Shown here: piece by piece, positions 34,304 through 45,099 of the stretch
How the letters are laid out: each line of letters starts with the position of its first letter
How positions within the stretch are numbered: the first letter of the stretch is position 1
Origin: Gluconacetobacter sacchari
Lineage (GTDB): Bacteria > Pseudomonadota > Alphaproteobacteria > Acetobacterales > Acetobacteraceae
Assembly (NCBI RefSeq): GCF_014174255.1
Contig: NZ_JABEQJ010000030.1
Span: forward strand, 1 to 56,075
DNA: 56,075 bases
Direction: 5' to 3'
Translations under genes and position numbers: made by a program
Notes under the pieces: model-generated
What the model saw: only the letters and a program-made list of their open reading frames with translations
Told to the model about the DNA's origin: nothing
Database searches by the model: none

Positions 34304-37264
34304 TCAGCGCCGCCACCAGCCGGTGCGGCGGGCCGGGGCGGGCGTGGCTTCGTCGATCACGGTCGGCTGCGCCGCCGGTTCGTCCGTCGTCGCGGCCTTG
34401 GAGGCCGGAGCGGCATCGGTCGCTTTCACGGCCTTCGCGCGCGCCGGAGCCTTGCGGACGCGCTTGGGCTTGGCTGCGGCCTCGCCCGTGTCGGTCGCCT
34501 CGGGAGGCGTGGCCTCGACGGCTTCGACGGGTGCGGCCTTGGCGGTCTTCGTGGTCTTGCGCGGCTTGGCGGCCGTCGCCGCGCGTGCGGCCGGCTTGCG
34601 ACCGGGCTTCTTCTTCTCCGGTGCTTCCGCGACGGGTTCGGCGACCGTCTCCACGGCCTCCACCGGCGCGGCCGGGGTTGAGTCTGCGACCTTGGCCGTG
34701 CGGCGGCGGCGCGTCCGGTGCGCCGGGGCGGGGTCTTCCTCCGTCACGGGCTCGGGGACCGGCACCGCTTCCACGGGGGCCGCGACCGGCTCCGCCGACG
34801 CCGGGAGTGCTGCGGGCTCGGCATCCGCATCCTTGCGGGCACGTGGGCTGCGACGGCGGCGGGGCTTGGGCGCCTCCTCGACCGGCGCGGCCTCGGACGT
34901 GCTTTCGGGCTCGGCTTCCACCACCACGGTCACTGGCACGGCCTCGGGTTCCGACACCGCCAGCGTTTCGGCGATATCGACGATCTCCGCCAGTTTTCCG
35001 GCATCCACGGCCGATTTGGCTTCGATGACCGGCTGCCGGGGCGCGGGGGCGACCGGCGGCAGGGATTCGGTCGATTGCTCGATCACGTCGAAGATGTCGA
35101 TGATGCCGTTGCCGAACGGATTGGCCGGCGTCGGACCGCGATAGGGGGCATCGACAAGCCGGGGCTCGCGCCGGTCGTTCCGGTCGCGTCGGCGGCGCGA
35201 CCGGTCGCGGCCATCATCCGTGCGCTCGCGCGGCGGCTCGGCTTCGACGGGCTCGGGCGACGCGACGACGGGTTCGGCGGTGTCCGCCTCGGACTCCTCT
35301 TCCTCGTCGCCGGCTTCGAGAAAGGTCGATTGCTGCGTGCCATCGGCCGGCCGCTCGCCGCTCCGCCGCCGCCGACGACGCCGGCGCCGCCGACGATGGT
35401 CGGTGCCGTCGTCGGTGCCCTCGGCGGTACGCGGAGCATCTTCGATGGACGCCGGGGCTTCGGCCTGGATCGGGATTTCGCGCACCACGGGGGGGGCCGG
35501 TTCGGTCTCGATCGTGGCTTCGACCTCGGCCTCGACCGGCTCGGGCAGGGCGGCGTGGACCACCGGTTCGAACCGTTCGGTCTGCGGGCGCACGCGTTCG
35601 ATGCGCAACTGGGGCGGCAACAGAGAAGCATCGGGCGAGAACACCACGCGCATCTTGTGCCGCTTCTCGATCTCGTCGAGCCAGGCGCGCTTGTTGTTGA
35701 GGACATAGAGCGCGATCTCGGCCGCCACATGGACCGTGATCTCGGCCGCGCGGCGGCGGGCGCCTTCTTCCTCGACCGCGCGCAGAACGTGCAGGGCGGC
35801 GCTTTCGGTGCCGCGGATGATGCCGGTGCCCTGGCAGTGCGGACAGGGGGTGAAGGAGGATTCGGTGATCGACGGCCGCAGGCGCTGGCGCGACATTTCC
35901 AGCAGGCCGAAATGCGAGATCGTGCCGACCTGGATCCGCGCGCGGTCGGTCCGCAGCGCGTCCTTCAGACGCCGCTCGACCATTCCGTTATGCTTGCGGC
36001 TTTCCATATCGATGAAATCGATGACGATCAGGCCGGCCAGGTCGCGCAGGCGCAACTGGCGGGCGACCTCGTCGGCGGCCTCCAGATTGGTGCGCAGCGC
36101 GGTTTCCTCGATATTGCGCTCGCGGGTCGAGCGGCCCGAATTGACGTCGATCGCCACCAGGGCCTCGGCCTGGTTGATGACCAGATAGCCGCCCGAGCGC
36201 AGTTGCACCGTCGGCGACAGCATCGAGTCCAGCAGGCCCTCGACGTTGAAATGCGAGAATAGCGGCTGGGCGCCGTCGCGCCAGCATTTCACCTTCGGCG
36301 CGCTCTGCGGCATCAGCATGCGCATGAAGTCGCGCGCCGATTTCCAGCCCGGCTCGCCATCCACCAGGATCTCGGTCACGTCGCGGGTATAGATGTCGCG
36401 GATCGCGCGCTTGATCAGGCTGGCTTCCTCGTAGATCAGCGCGGGGGCCACCGAATTCATCGTCAGGTCGCGGATGTCGTCCCACAGCCGCAGCAGATAT
36501 TCGCAGTCGCGCATGATCTCGGGCCGGGGGCGCTGGGCGCCGGCGGTGCGGACGATCATCGCCATGCCGCGCGGGATCTGCAATTCCGCGATCACGTCCT
36601 TCAGGCGCCTGCGGTCGGCGACCGAGGTGATCTTGCGCGAGACGCCGCCGCCGCGCAGCGAATTGGGCATCAGCACGCAATAGCGGCCGGCCAGCGAGAT
36701 ATAGGTGGTCAGCGCGGCGCCCTTGTTGCCGCGTTCTTCCTTGACCACCTGGACCAGCATGACCTGACGGCGCCGGATCACTTCCTGGATCTTGTAGTTG
36801 CGCAGGAAGCGGGCGATGCGGCGCTGGACCAGGCTCTCGTCGCCGGTATCGGTCTCGCCGCCGACGGTCTCGGGCAGGGGTTCGGCTTCGCCCTCGGGCG
36901 CGTCCTCGGCCACGGCGTCCGTTACGGGGGGCGCGTCGCCGGTGTCGTCTTCCGCCTGGGTTTCCTCGGTGCGGGCTTCCTCCTCCTGGAGGGCCAGCAG
37001 CTTTTCGCGGTCCGCGACCGGAATCTGGTAATAGTCGGGATGGATCTCGCTGAAGGCCAGGAAGCCATGGCGGTTGCCGCCATATTCGACGAAGGCGGCT
37101 TGCAGGCTCGGTTCTACCCGGATGACCTTGGCCAGGTAGATATTGCCCTTGAGCTGCTTCTTGGCCGACGCCTCGACGTCGTAATCTTCGAGCCTGTTAC
37201 CATCCATCACGACCACGCGGGTTTCTTCCGCGTGGGTCGTGTCGATCAGCATGCGCTTGGTCAT
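34304..37264 (-). CDS. rne: Ribonuclease E/G
   Basis: 986 aa endoribonuclease of mRNA decay and rRNA processing. The N-terminal S1 RNA-binding domain is split by an acidic insert, as in alphaproteobacteria (GNIYLAKVIRVEPSLQAAFV at about 40-60). The DNase-I-like catalytic part holds ALVAIDVNSGRSTRERN and AGLIVIDFIDM with the metal-binding aspartates. The Zn-link CPHCQGTG follows. The C-terminal third is a low-complexity Ala/Pro/Glu/Lys/Arg region with Arg-rich patches, probably the disordered scaffold for degradosome partners. Two terminators follow. Confidence 0.96.
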   Translation of the reverse strand: MTKRMLIDTTHAEETRVVVMDGNRLEDYDVEASAKKQLKGNIYLAKVIRVEPSLQAAFVEYGGNRHGFLAFSEIHPDYYQIPVADREKLLALQEEEARTEETQAEDDTGDAPPVTDAVAEDAPEGEAEPLPETVGGETDTGDESLVQRRIARFLRNYKIQEVIRRRQVMLVQVVKEERGNKGAALTTYISLAGRYCVLMPNSLRGGGVSRKITSVADRRRLKDVIAELQIPRGMAMIVRTAGAQRPRPEIMRDCEYLLRLWDDIRDLTMNSVAPALIYEEASLIKRAIRDIYTRDVTEILVDGEPGWKSARDFMRMLMPQSAPKVKCWRDGAQPLFSHFNVEGLLDSMLSPTVQLRSGGYLVINQAEALVAIDVNSGRSTRERNIEETALRTNLEAADEVARQLRLRDLAGLIVIDFIDMESRKHNGMVERRLKDALRTDRARIQVGTISHFGLLEMSRQRLRPSITESSFTPCPHCQGTGIIRGTESAALHVLRAVEEEGARRRAAEITVHVAAEIALYVLNNKRAWLDEIEKRHKMRVVFSPDASLLPPQLRIERVRPQTERFEPVVHAALPEPVEAEVEATIETEPAPPVVREIPIQAEAPASIEDAPRTAEGTDDGTDHRRRRRRRRRRRSGERPADGTQQSTFLEAGDEEEESEADTAEPVVASPEPVEAEPPRERTDDGRDRSRRRRDRNDRREPRLVDAPYRGPTPANPFGNGIIDIFDVIEQSTESLPPVAPAPRQPVIEAKSAVDAGKLAEIVDIAETLAVSEPEAVPVTVVVEAEPESTSEAAPVEEAPKPRRRRSPRARKDADAEPAALPASAEPVAAPVEAVPVPEPVTEEDPAPAHRTRRRRTAKVADSTPAAPVEAVETVAEPVAEAPEKKKPGRKPAARAATAAKPRKTTKTAKAAPVEAVEATPPEATDTGEAAAKPKRVRKAPARAKAVKATDAAPASKAATTDEPAAQPTVIDEATPAPARRTGWWRR

Positions 37265-37844
37265 TAAAAACGGAACTCCGGTATGCCCGCTCCGGCTGTC
37301 TGCCAGGCGTCCTCATGGGGGACGCGCCATTGCGACGGGGGGGAGGGGCAAAGATAGACATGGGTAACAAAACGACGGATCCGGAAGCCGTTGCGGCGAA
37401 ATCCGCGCAGATCATGCCCGCGCGCGCCCCATGTGACGTGCGCTGTGCCGGGCTGTCTGCGGACGCGGATCGCGTGGCGTTCATCCATCCTCATCAGGCG
37501 GTGACGCGCACCTGCGCGTGCGCGGTGCGGCGTCGGAATAAAGGGCGTCGTCATCCTGCGCCGGCCTTGCGGACGGGTGGAGCGGCATCCGTGGCCCGCG
37601 AAGCGGGGGCGGCCTGCCGGATGGGCCCGGTCCTGCCGGCCTTGCCGTTTTCCGGCACCGGCCGACGCGGACCCATCACGGCGTAAGCATGACCCAACTG
37701 GGGCCGCGCTGCAAGCGCTGTCGCTGTCTGGAATGAACGGCTGACGGCCGGTCTCAATGATCGCGCGCAAGCCTTTGAAATGCAGACGAAGGGGGTGAAC
37801 CCTGCTATCATCGGCGCCGGAAATGGCCATAAGGGGCGGTTTCG
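37265..37844. other. 580-bp intergenic region between rne and the amidase gene
   Basis: I find no convincing gene here. The left part is probably the long 5' untranslated leader of rne, as in other bacteria where RNase E controls its own mRNA through the leader. The right part holds the promoter of the amidase (AT-richer around 37770-37815). Open frames present lack family features. Confidence 0.4.
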
Positions 37845-38729
37845 ATGGTTGCAGATCATTCCGAAGGGGCGGCCGGCGGTCGCCGGGGGCGGCGGTCGGT
37901 CCTGCTGGCCACGCTGGGCGCGGGGCTTGCCGCGCGGGCCGGCGCGGCGGGAGCGGCGGCACACCGGACGGTGGCCCATCCCCGGCATGCGGCGCGGGCA
38001 CCGGCGATCGTGGGGCGGGCGGCGGCGCCGCTGCCGCTGGTCATGCTCGATCCGGGCCATGGCGGGAAGGATCCCGGCGCGATCGGGGTGTCCGGCACAT
38101 ATGAGAAACATATCGCCGAAGCCGCCGCTGCCGAACTGCAACGGCAATTGCTGGCCAGCGGCGCCTATCGCGTGGCGATGACGCGGGCGGACGACCGCTT
38201 CATCCCGCTGGAAGGGCGGGTGGAGATCGCGCATGCGCATAATGCGGCGCTGTTCATTTCGATGCATGCCGATGCGCTGACCGACCGTTCGGTGCGCGGG
38301 GCCAGCGTCTATACGCTGTCGGGGCAGGCGTCGGACGCGCAGAGCGCGGCCCTGGCCCGGACCGAGAACAGCGCGGACCGGTTCGGTGGCCCGCGCGTGC
38401 ATGCCAATTCGCCCGAGGTCGCGGCGATCCTTGCCAGCCTGGTGACCGAGGAGACGCGGCGGGGGGCCGCCCATATGGCCAGCAGCGTGGTGGAGGCGTT
38501 CCGGCCGCGGATCGGCCTGCTGACCCATCCGGCGCGTCATGCGGCGTTCGTCGTGCTGAAATCGGCGGATATTCCCTCGGTACTGGTCGAGATGGGATTC
38601 ATGTCGAACCGGATGGACGAGGCCGCGCTGCGCCAGGCGGGGCACCGGATGATGGTCGCGGGCGCGATGAAGCAGGCGGTCGACCGGTATTTCGCCTCGG
38701 CCGGCGGGGTGACGCGCCTGACGGGGTGA
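37845..38729 (+). CDS. N-acetylmuramoyl-L-alanine amidase (Amidase_3, Tat-exported)
   Basis: 294 aa. A twin-arginine type signal is seen (GRRGRRSVLLATLGAGLAAR), followed by an Ala/His/Pro-rich spacer. The zinc amidase domain carries VMLDPGHGGKDPGAIGV (His ligand), the Glu of SGTYEKHI, LFISMHADA (His) and the catalytic Glu in VLVEMGFMSN. This AmiC-type enzyme cuts the peptide from MurNAc during daughter-cell separation. No AMIN domain is present, so it is a short version. Confidence 0.93.
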   Translation: MVADHSEGAAGGRRGRRSVLLATLGAGLAARAGAAGAAAHRTVAHPRHAARAPAIVGRAAAPLPLVMLDPGHGGKDPGAIGVSGTYEKHIAEAAAAELQRQLLASGAYRVAMTRADDRFIPLEGRVEIAHAHNAALFISMHADALTDRSVRGASVYTLSGQASDAQSAALARTENSADRFGGPRVHANSPEVAAILASLVTEETRRGAAHMASSVVEAFRPRIGLLTHPARHAAFVVLKSADIPSVLVEMGFMSNRMDEAALRQAGHRMMVAGAMKQAVDRYFASAGGVTRLTG

Positions 38730-38813
38730 GACCGCGGCGGCGCGGTTGTCGCCGCATATCGTTCATCGGAGGCCTGTAGGGTTCGGCAACCCTGTGTCGT
38801 CATCCTCAATGGC

Positions 38814-39338
38814 GTGGGCAGCGTCGGGAAGAGTTCCGCTGCGCGGGTGCTTCTGGGCCTGCTGGACCGGCCGTTCCTGCATGTGGCGATGGACGATTTC
38901 ATCGGCATGCTGCCGCCCTGGGCGCATGATCATCCGGACGGTCTGCGGTTTCTTCCGGAGGTGCGGGGCGGGCACCCGTCGATCGCCATTCGCAGTGGTC
39001 CGATCATGGCGCGTGCCATGCGCGGCATGCGGCACGCCGTGGCCGCCATGGCGGGGCAGGGGAACGATCTGATCGTGGATGACGTGATGCTGGATGTGGC
39101 CGACGCGCGGGAGTATCGCACGCTGCTGGCAGGTTGCGATGCGCGGCTGGTCGGCCTGTTCGCGCCGCTGGCGGTTCCGGAGGCACGGGAACGCGCGCGC
39201 GACGGCCGCGCGATCGGCCTGCCCCGCTGGCAATATGACAGGATGCATCGGGGCATGCAGTACGATCTGGAACTGGATACGGCCGATTTGACGCCCGAGC
39301 AGGTTGCAAAGAGCATCCGCGACAGGCTGGCATTGTGA
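38814..39338 (+). CDS. Chloramphenicol-phosphotransferase-like P-loop protein, start codon unclear
   Basis: From GTG 38814 there are 174 aa, with MDDFIGMLPP, DLIVDDVMLD and ARDGRAIGLPRWQYDRMHRG resembling CPT-type kinases. That start would cut off the first strand and the first Gly of the P-loop. The frame remains open upstream to 38730 and reads RQPCVVILNGVGSVGKSS, a full GxxxxGKS loop. No ATG, GTG or TTG exists in that frame between 38730 and 38814. Either a rare start codon is used (ATC at 38802 is in frame) or the gene has lost its start. Function in antibiotic modification is not implied. Confidence 0.6.
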   Translation: MGSVGKSSAARVLLGLLDRPFLHVAMDDFIGMLPPWAHDHPDGLRFLPEVRGGHPSIAIRSGPIMARAMRGMRHAVAAMAGQGNDLIVDDVMLDVADAREYRTLLAGCDARLVGLFAPLAVPEARERARDGRAIGLPRWQYDRMHRGMQYDLELDTADLTPEQVAKSIRDRLAL

Positions 39339-39340
39339 TG

Positions 39341-39358
39341 CGCCCGCCATAGCGGGCG
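39341..39358 (+). terminator. Possible terminator after the CPT-like gene
   Basis: A compact stem CGCCCGC/GCGGGCG with a CATA loop lies 3 bp after the stop codon. Only a short T-run (CCTTTTC) follows further downstream, so termination may be weak. Confidence 0.45.
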
Positions 39359-39410
39359 GCCAATGGCCTTTTCTGTTGCAATCGATGGGGCGGCCTGTAT
39401 GGTGCGCGCC

Positions 39411-39524
39411 ATGGTAAACGCGATCACCATGACGGCAGGGCTGTCCGGCGCCAAGGCGCTGTTGGTGTCGCGCGCCCGCGATCGGGCGGGCCTCCTCCTT
39501 CGTCTTCGACTTATCTGCCCCTGA
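39411..39524 (+). CDS. Leucine-rich leader peptide of leuA (attenuation)
   Basis: 37 aa beginning MVNAITMTAG and ending GLLLRLRLICP before TGA. Five of seven consecutive codons near the end are Leu (CTC CTC CTT CGT CTT CGA CTT), and CTG TTG occurs slightly earlier. In-frame ATGs at 39399 and 39363 could lengthen it. Its position, 123 bp before leuA, and the Leu cluster just before the stop are what a ribosome-mediated attenuation leader shows. Promoter-like boxes TTGCAA (39376) and TATGGT (39398) would give a start of transcription almost at the ATG. Confidence 0.72.
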   Translation: MVNAITMTAGLSGAKALLVSRARDRAGLLLRLRLICP

Positions 39525-39566
39525 GCGTTCAGGGTCGGCGTGATGCCGGCGCGCCCAGGGGAGATG

Positions 39567-39610
39567 GCGGGAGCGATCCCGCATGCGAGGAGGCGGCGCC
39601 CATGTGGCGC
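39567..39610 (+). promoter_or_regulatory. Hairpins between the leu leader and leuA
   Basis: GCGGGA-GCGA-TCCCGC (39567-39582) and GCGCC-CATGT-GGCGC (39596-39610) are two stems downstream of the leader stop. They could be the alternative structures of an attenuator. Neither has a U-run, so control might act on translation or through Rho rather than by an intrinsic terminator. Confidence 0.4.
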
Positions 39611-39647
39611 TTGCAGGCGAACATTCCGGACCTGTCCGAGGTATTTC

Positions 39648-41228
<1,581 letters not shown>

Positions 41229-41257
41229 CAGCGGGGCGTCGCTGACTGATGGAGAGA

Positions 41258-41288
41258 CGGGACCTCCTGTGGGAGGTCCCGTTTTTTG
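41258..41288 (+). terminator. Intrinsic terminator of leuA
   Basis: An 11-bp stem ACGGGACCTCC/GGAGGTCCCGT with TGTG loop is followed by a run of six T (41283-41288). It lies 30 bp after the leuA stop and also close to the end of the convergent lipoprotein gene. Confidence 0.9.
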
Positions 41289-41300
41289 TGCCGTCCGGCG

Positions 41301-41702
41301 TTAGTAATCGTAATAGCCGGGAGGGGGCGGCGGAGGCGGCGGGGGCGGATAGGCCGGCTGCGCGTACGGTCCGTACTGTCCGTAGCCGGGCGCCGCGTAG
41401 CCGTTCGGCGGCGGGTAATAATAGGGACGCGGCCGCTGTCGGGGCGTGGTGGCGGCGCCGGTCGCCGCGCCGACCGCGCCGCCGGCCAGCGCACCGATCG
41501 CGGCACCCGGACCGCCGCCGGCCAGCGCGCCGATCGCGGCGCCGCCACCCGCGCCGATCAGGCCGCCGCCGATCGCGCGCTGGCCAGGATCGTACGGATT
41601 GCTGCACGCCGCCAGCGACAGCGCGAGCGCGCCCAGCGCCAGGACACCTGCCTTGCGGACGGGTCTGTGGGCCAGAGGGGGGGGAATGCGAAGAGAGGTC
41701 AT
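41301..41702 (-). CDS. Glycine-zipper lipoprotein (paralogue A)
   Basis: 133 aa. The N-terminus has a lipoprotein signal with lipobox LAAC (LALSLAACSNPYDPGQRA), so the mature protein begins at a lipidated Cys. A glycine zipper follows (GGGLIGAGGGAAIGALAGGG and a second repeat), a membrane-associating helix type seen in Rick_17kDa/OmpA-like surface antigens. The C-terminal third is Tyr/Pro-rich with ten prolines in a row near the end. It is a neighbour and paralogue of the gene at 41772. Likely an envelope protein of unknown role. Confidence 0.82.
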   Translation of the reverse strand: MTSLRIPPPLAHRPVRKAGVLALGALALSLAACSNPYDPGQRAIGGGLIGAGGGAAIGALAGGGPGAAIGALAGGAVGAATGAATTPRQRPRPYYYPPPNGYAAPGYGQYGPYAQPAYPPPPPPPPPPGYYDY

Positions 41703-41771
41703 GGGATTCTCGTGGTTTCAGGCCGGCACCCATTATGGGGCCGGCATGATGGGGGCGATGACGACCGCGAC

Positions 41772-42047
41772 TCAATAACCCGAATTGTAACGGCGCGGCG
41801 GCGGATTGGGGGTGGTGGCGGCCCCGGTTGCGGCACCGACCGCGCCGCCGCCCAGCGCCCCGATCAGCGCTCCCGTGCCGCCGCCGGCCAACCCGCCGAT
41901 CGCGGCCCCGCCGCCCGCGCCGATCAGCGCGCCGGTTCCGGCACGGGCGCCGGGATCGTACGGATTGCCGCAGCCCGCCAGCGCCAGAAGTCCGGCGCCG
42001 AACAGGGTCGCCCGGGTGAAGTGAGAGACAGTGATGCGGATCGTCAT
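41772..42047 (-). CDS. Glycine-zipper lipoprotein (paralogue B)
   Basis: 91 aa from ATG 42047 (GAAGAAG site upstream). The lipobox is LAGC (LLALAGCGNPYDPGARA) and the glycine zipper is GALIGAGGGAAIGGLAGGGT. The Pro/Tyr tail of its paralogue is reduced to PNPPPRRYNSGY. The shared N-P-Y-D-P-G motif after the Cys and the tandem arrangement point to a local duplication. Function unknown; probably outer-membrane associated. Confidence 0.82.
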   Translation of the reverse strand: MTIRITVSHFTRATLFGAGLLALAGCGNPYDPGARAGTGALIGAGGGAAIGGLAGGGTGALIGALGGGAVGAATGAATTPNPPPRRYNSGY

Positions 42048-43486
<1,439 letters not shown>

Positions 43487-43562
43487 CGGCGGGCGGAATG
43501 CGGAGGGCCGAGGCGATGGACGTCCGGCGGGATGACGGGTGTGACTGGCGCGGATATGCACG

Positions 43563-44486
43563 ATGCCCGGCGAATCCGTCATGATTCCGCTGTCCATCCC
43601 TCTGCGGCAGGCGCTGGACCGGCTGGTTCTGCCCATTCTGATCGTCGCGGCGCTGGGGATCATCCTGCTGGGGCAGGCCAATCGCGCCCTGACCGAGCGG
43701 GTGCGCATGGGGTTGGCCGATATCCTGGCCCCGGCGTACGAGCTGGTCGCGTGGCCGCAGGAACAGGCGCGGGCATTGCTGGACCGCATGCGTGACATGG
43801 GCCGGATCGAGGCCGAAAACCAGCGTCTGCGCACCGAAAACGCCAATCTGCGGCACTGGTACGACGTGGCGGCCGCGCTGGTGGACGAAAACGCGGCCTT
43901 GAAGGCCAATCTGCACTGGATGCCCGATCCCGCGCCCTCGTTCGTCACCGGCCGGGTCGTTCGCGATACCAGCGGCCTGTATGCGCGCAGCGTGCTGGTG
44001 GCGGCCAATGTCGAGGCGGGAATCCATAAGGACGGAATCGTGCTCGACGGGTCGGGCATGGTCGGGCGGGTGACCGAGATCGGTAGCCGGTCGGTCCGTG
44101 TCCTGCTGATCACCGATGCGTCCAGCCGCATACCGGTCAGACTGGAAGTCAGTCACGGGGCCGCTATAATGGCCGGTGATAATTCGGGTAGCCCTCGCCT
44201 TATCTACTATCCTCAGGACAATCCCCCGATCGAGGGAGAACGTGTCGTCACCAATGGCGAGATCGATACAATGCCTCCGGGCCTGCCTGTCGGGCAGATC
44301 CATTATCTTCGGCCAGGCCAGCCGGTCGTTATCCCCTTCGCGTCGCTGGGGCATCTCGACATTGTCCGGGTCTTCGATTATGGCCGCTCGACTGTCGTTC
44401 CTCCCGACGCGCCGGGGCGGATTCCGCTGCGCCGGCCGACCGATTCCTTCACAGTTCCGTTTCCCTCCCCACTTGGCCGTGGATGA
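43563..44486 (+). CDS. mreC: Rod shape-determining protein MreC
   Basis: 307 aa. One N-terminal membrane span (LVLPILIVAALGIILLGQAN) is followed by a periplasmic coiled coil (about 65-115, heptads around RIEAENQRLRTENANLR) and the MreC beta-barrel domain (VRVLLITDASSRIPV, GLPVGQI). It bridges MreB/MreD to PBP2 in the elongation complex. An alternative start is at 43581. mreD follows after 12 bp. Confidence 0.95.
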   Translation: MPGESVMIPLSIPLRQALDRLVLPILIVAALGIILLGQANRALTERVRMGLADILAPAYELVAWPQEQARALLDRMRDMGRIEAENQRLRTENANLRHWYDVAAALVDENAALKANLHWMPDPAPSFVTGRVVRDTSGLYARSVLVAANVEAGIHKDGIVLDGSGMVGRVTEIGSRSVRVLLITDASSRIPVRLEVSHGAAIMAGDNSGSPRLIYYPQDNPPIEGERVVTNGEIDTMPPGLPVGQIHYLRPGQPVVIPFASLGHLDIVRVFDYGRSTVVPPDAPGRIPLRRPTDSFTVPFPSPLGRG

Positions 44487-44498
44487 GAGAGTGCATGG

Positions 44499-45062
44499 AT
44501 GACGCCCGACCAGGCCCCAGAGTTCCAGGCGGGTATCCAGCCCCGGACCAGCCTGTGGCGGCGGCTGGACATGCTGTCGCGTCGCGGCCTGCCCGCCGTG
44601 CTGACCGGGGTGGCCGTACTGCTGCTGTCCGCGCCGTTCGGCGTGCCGGGGCAGGCGGAGTTGCTGCCGGGTGTCCTGCTGTCGTCCGTCTTCTTCTGGT
44701 CGGTGTTTCGTCCGGCGTCGATGTCGTCGCCCATCGTGTTCCTGCTGGGGGTGCTGGTCGATCTGCTGGGGTTCGGACCGCCGGGGGTGATGCTGCTGGT
44801 GGTGCTGCTGGTCCATGGGGTCGCGCTACTGGGCCGCTATGGGTTCGCGCGCGTGCATGTCCTTGTGCTGTGGCTGGTGTTCAGCGGCGTGTCGCTGGGG
44901 GCGACGGTGCTGCAATGGGGACTGATCTCGGCGTTGTCCCTGCGTCTGGTAGCGATTCCCGCCTTTGCTTTCCAATGGGCGCTGGGGGTGGGCGTGTTTC
45001 CGCTCCTGTGCGTGGTCTTCACTGGTCTTGGGCGTTCGATCGCCAATCCGGATCGGGCCTGA
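44499..45062 (+). CDS. mreD: Rod shape-determining protein MreD
   Basis: 187 aa with five or six hydrophobic helices (GLPAVLTGVAVLLLSAPFGV and more). The family motif region is recognisable as FLLGVLVDLLGFGPPGVMLL. It is a membrane partner of MreC. Sequence conservation in this family is low, so position between mreC and the PBP2 gene is the strongest evidence. Confidence 0.9.
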   Translation: MTPDQAPEFQAGIQPRTSLWRRLDMLSRRGLPAVLTGVAVLLLSAPFGVPGQAELLPGVLLSSVFFWSVFRPASMSSPIVFLLGVLVDLLGFGPPGVMLLVVLLVHGVALLGRYGFARVHVLVLWLVFSGVSLGATVLQWGLISALSLRLVAIPAFAFQWALGVGVFPLLCVVFTGLGRSIANPDRA

Positions 45063-45099
45063 TGGCGAGGCCCGATTTCGCGCGGACCCGGATGGCACG

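Noticed and set aside
37315-37686. 123-codon frame in the rne-amidase gap
   Set aside because: No ribosome site, Arg/Ala/Pro-rich chance-like composition and no family resemblance; the region is more likely the rne leader.
41440-41960. Repetitive GC-rich blocks resembling a repeat array
   Set aside because: The similarity comes from the Gly/Ala codons of the two glycine-zipper proteins. There are no evenly spaced identical repeats, and no CRISPR array was seen anywhere in the window.
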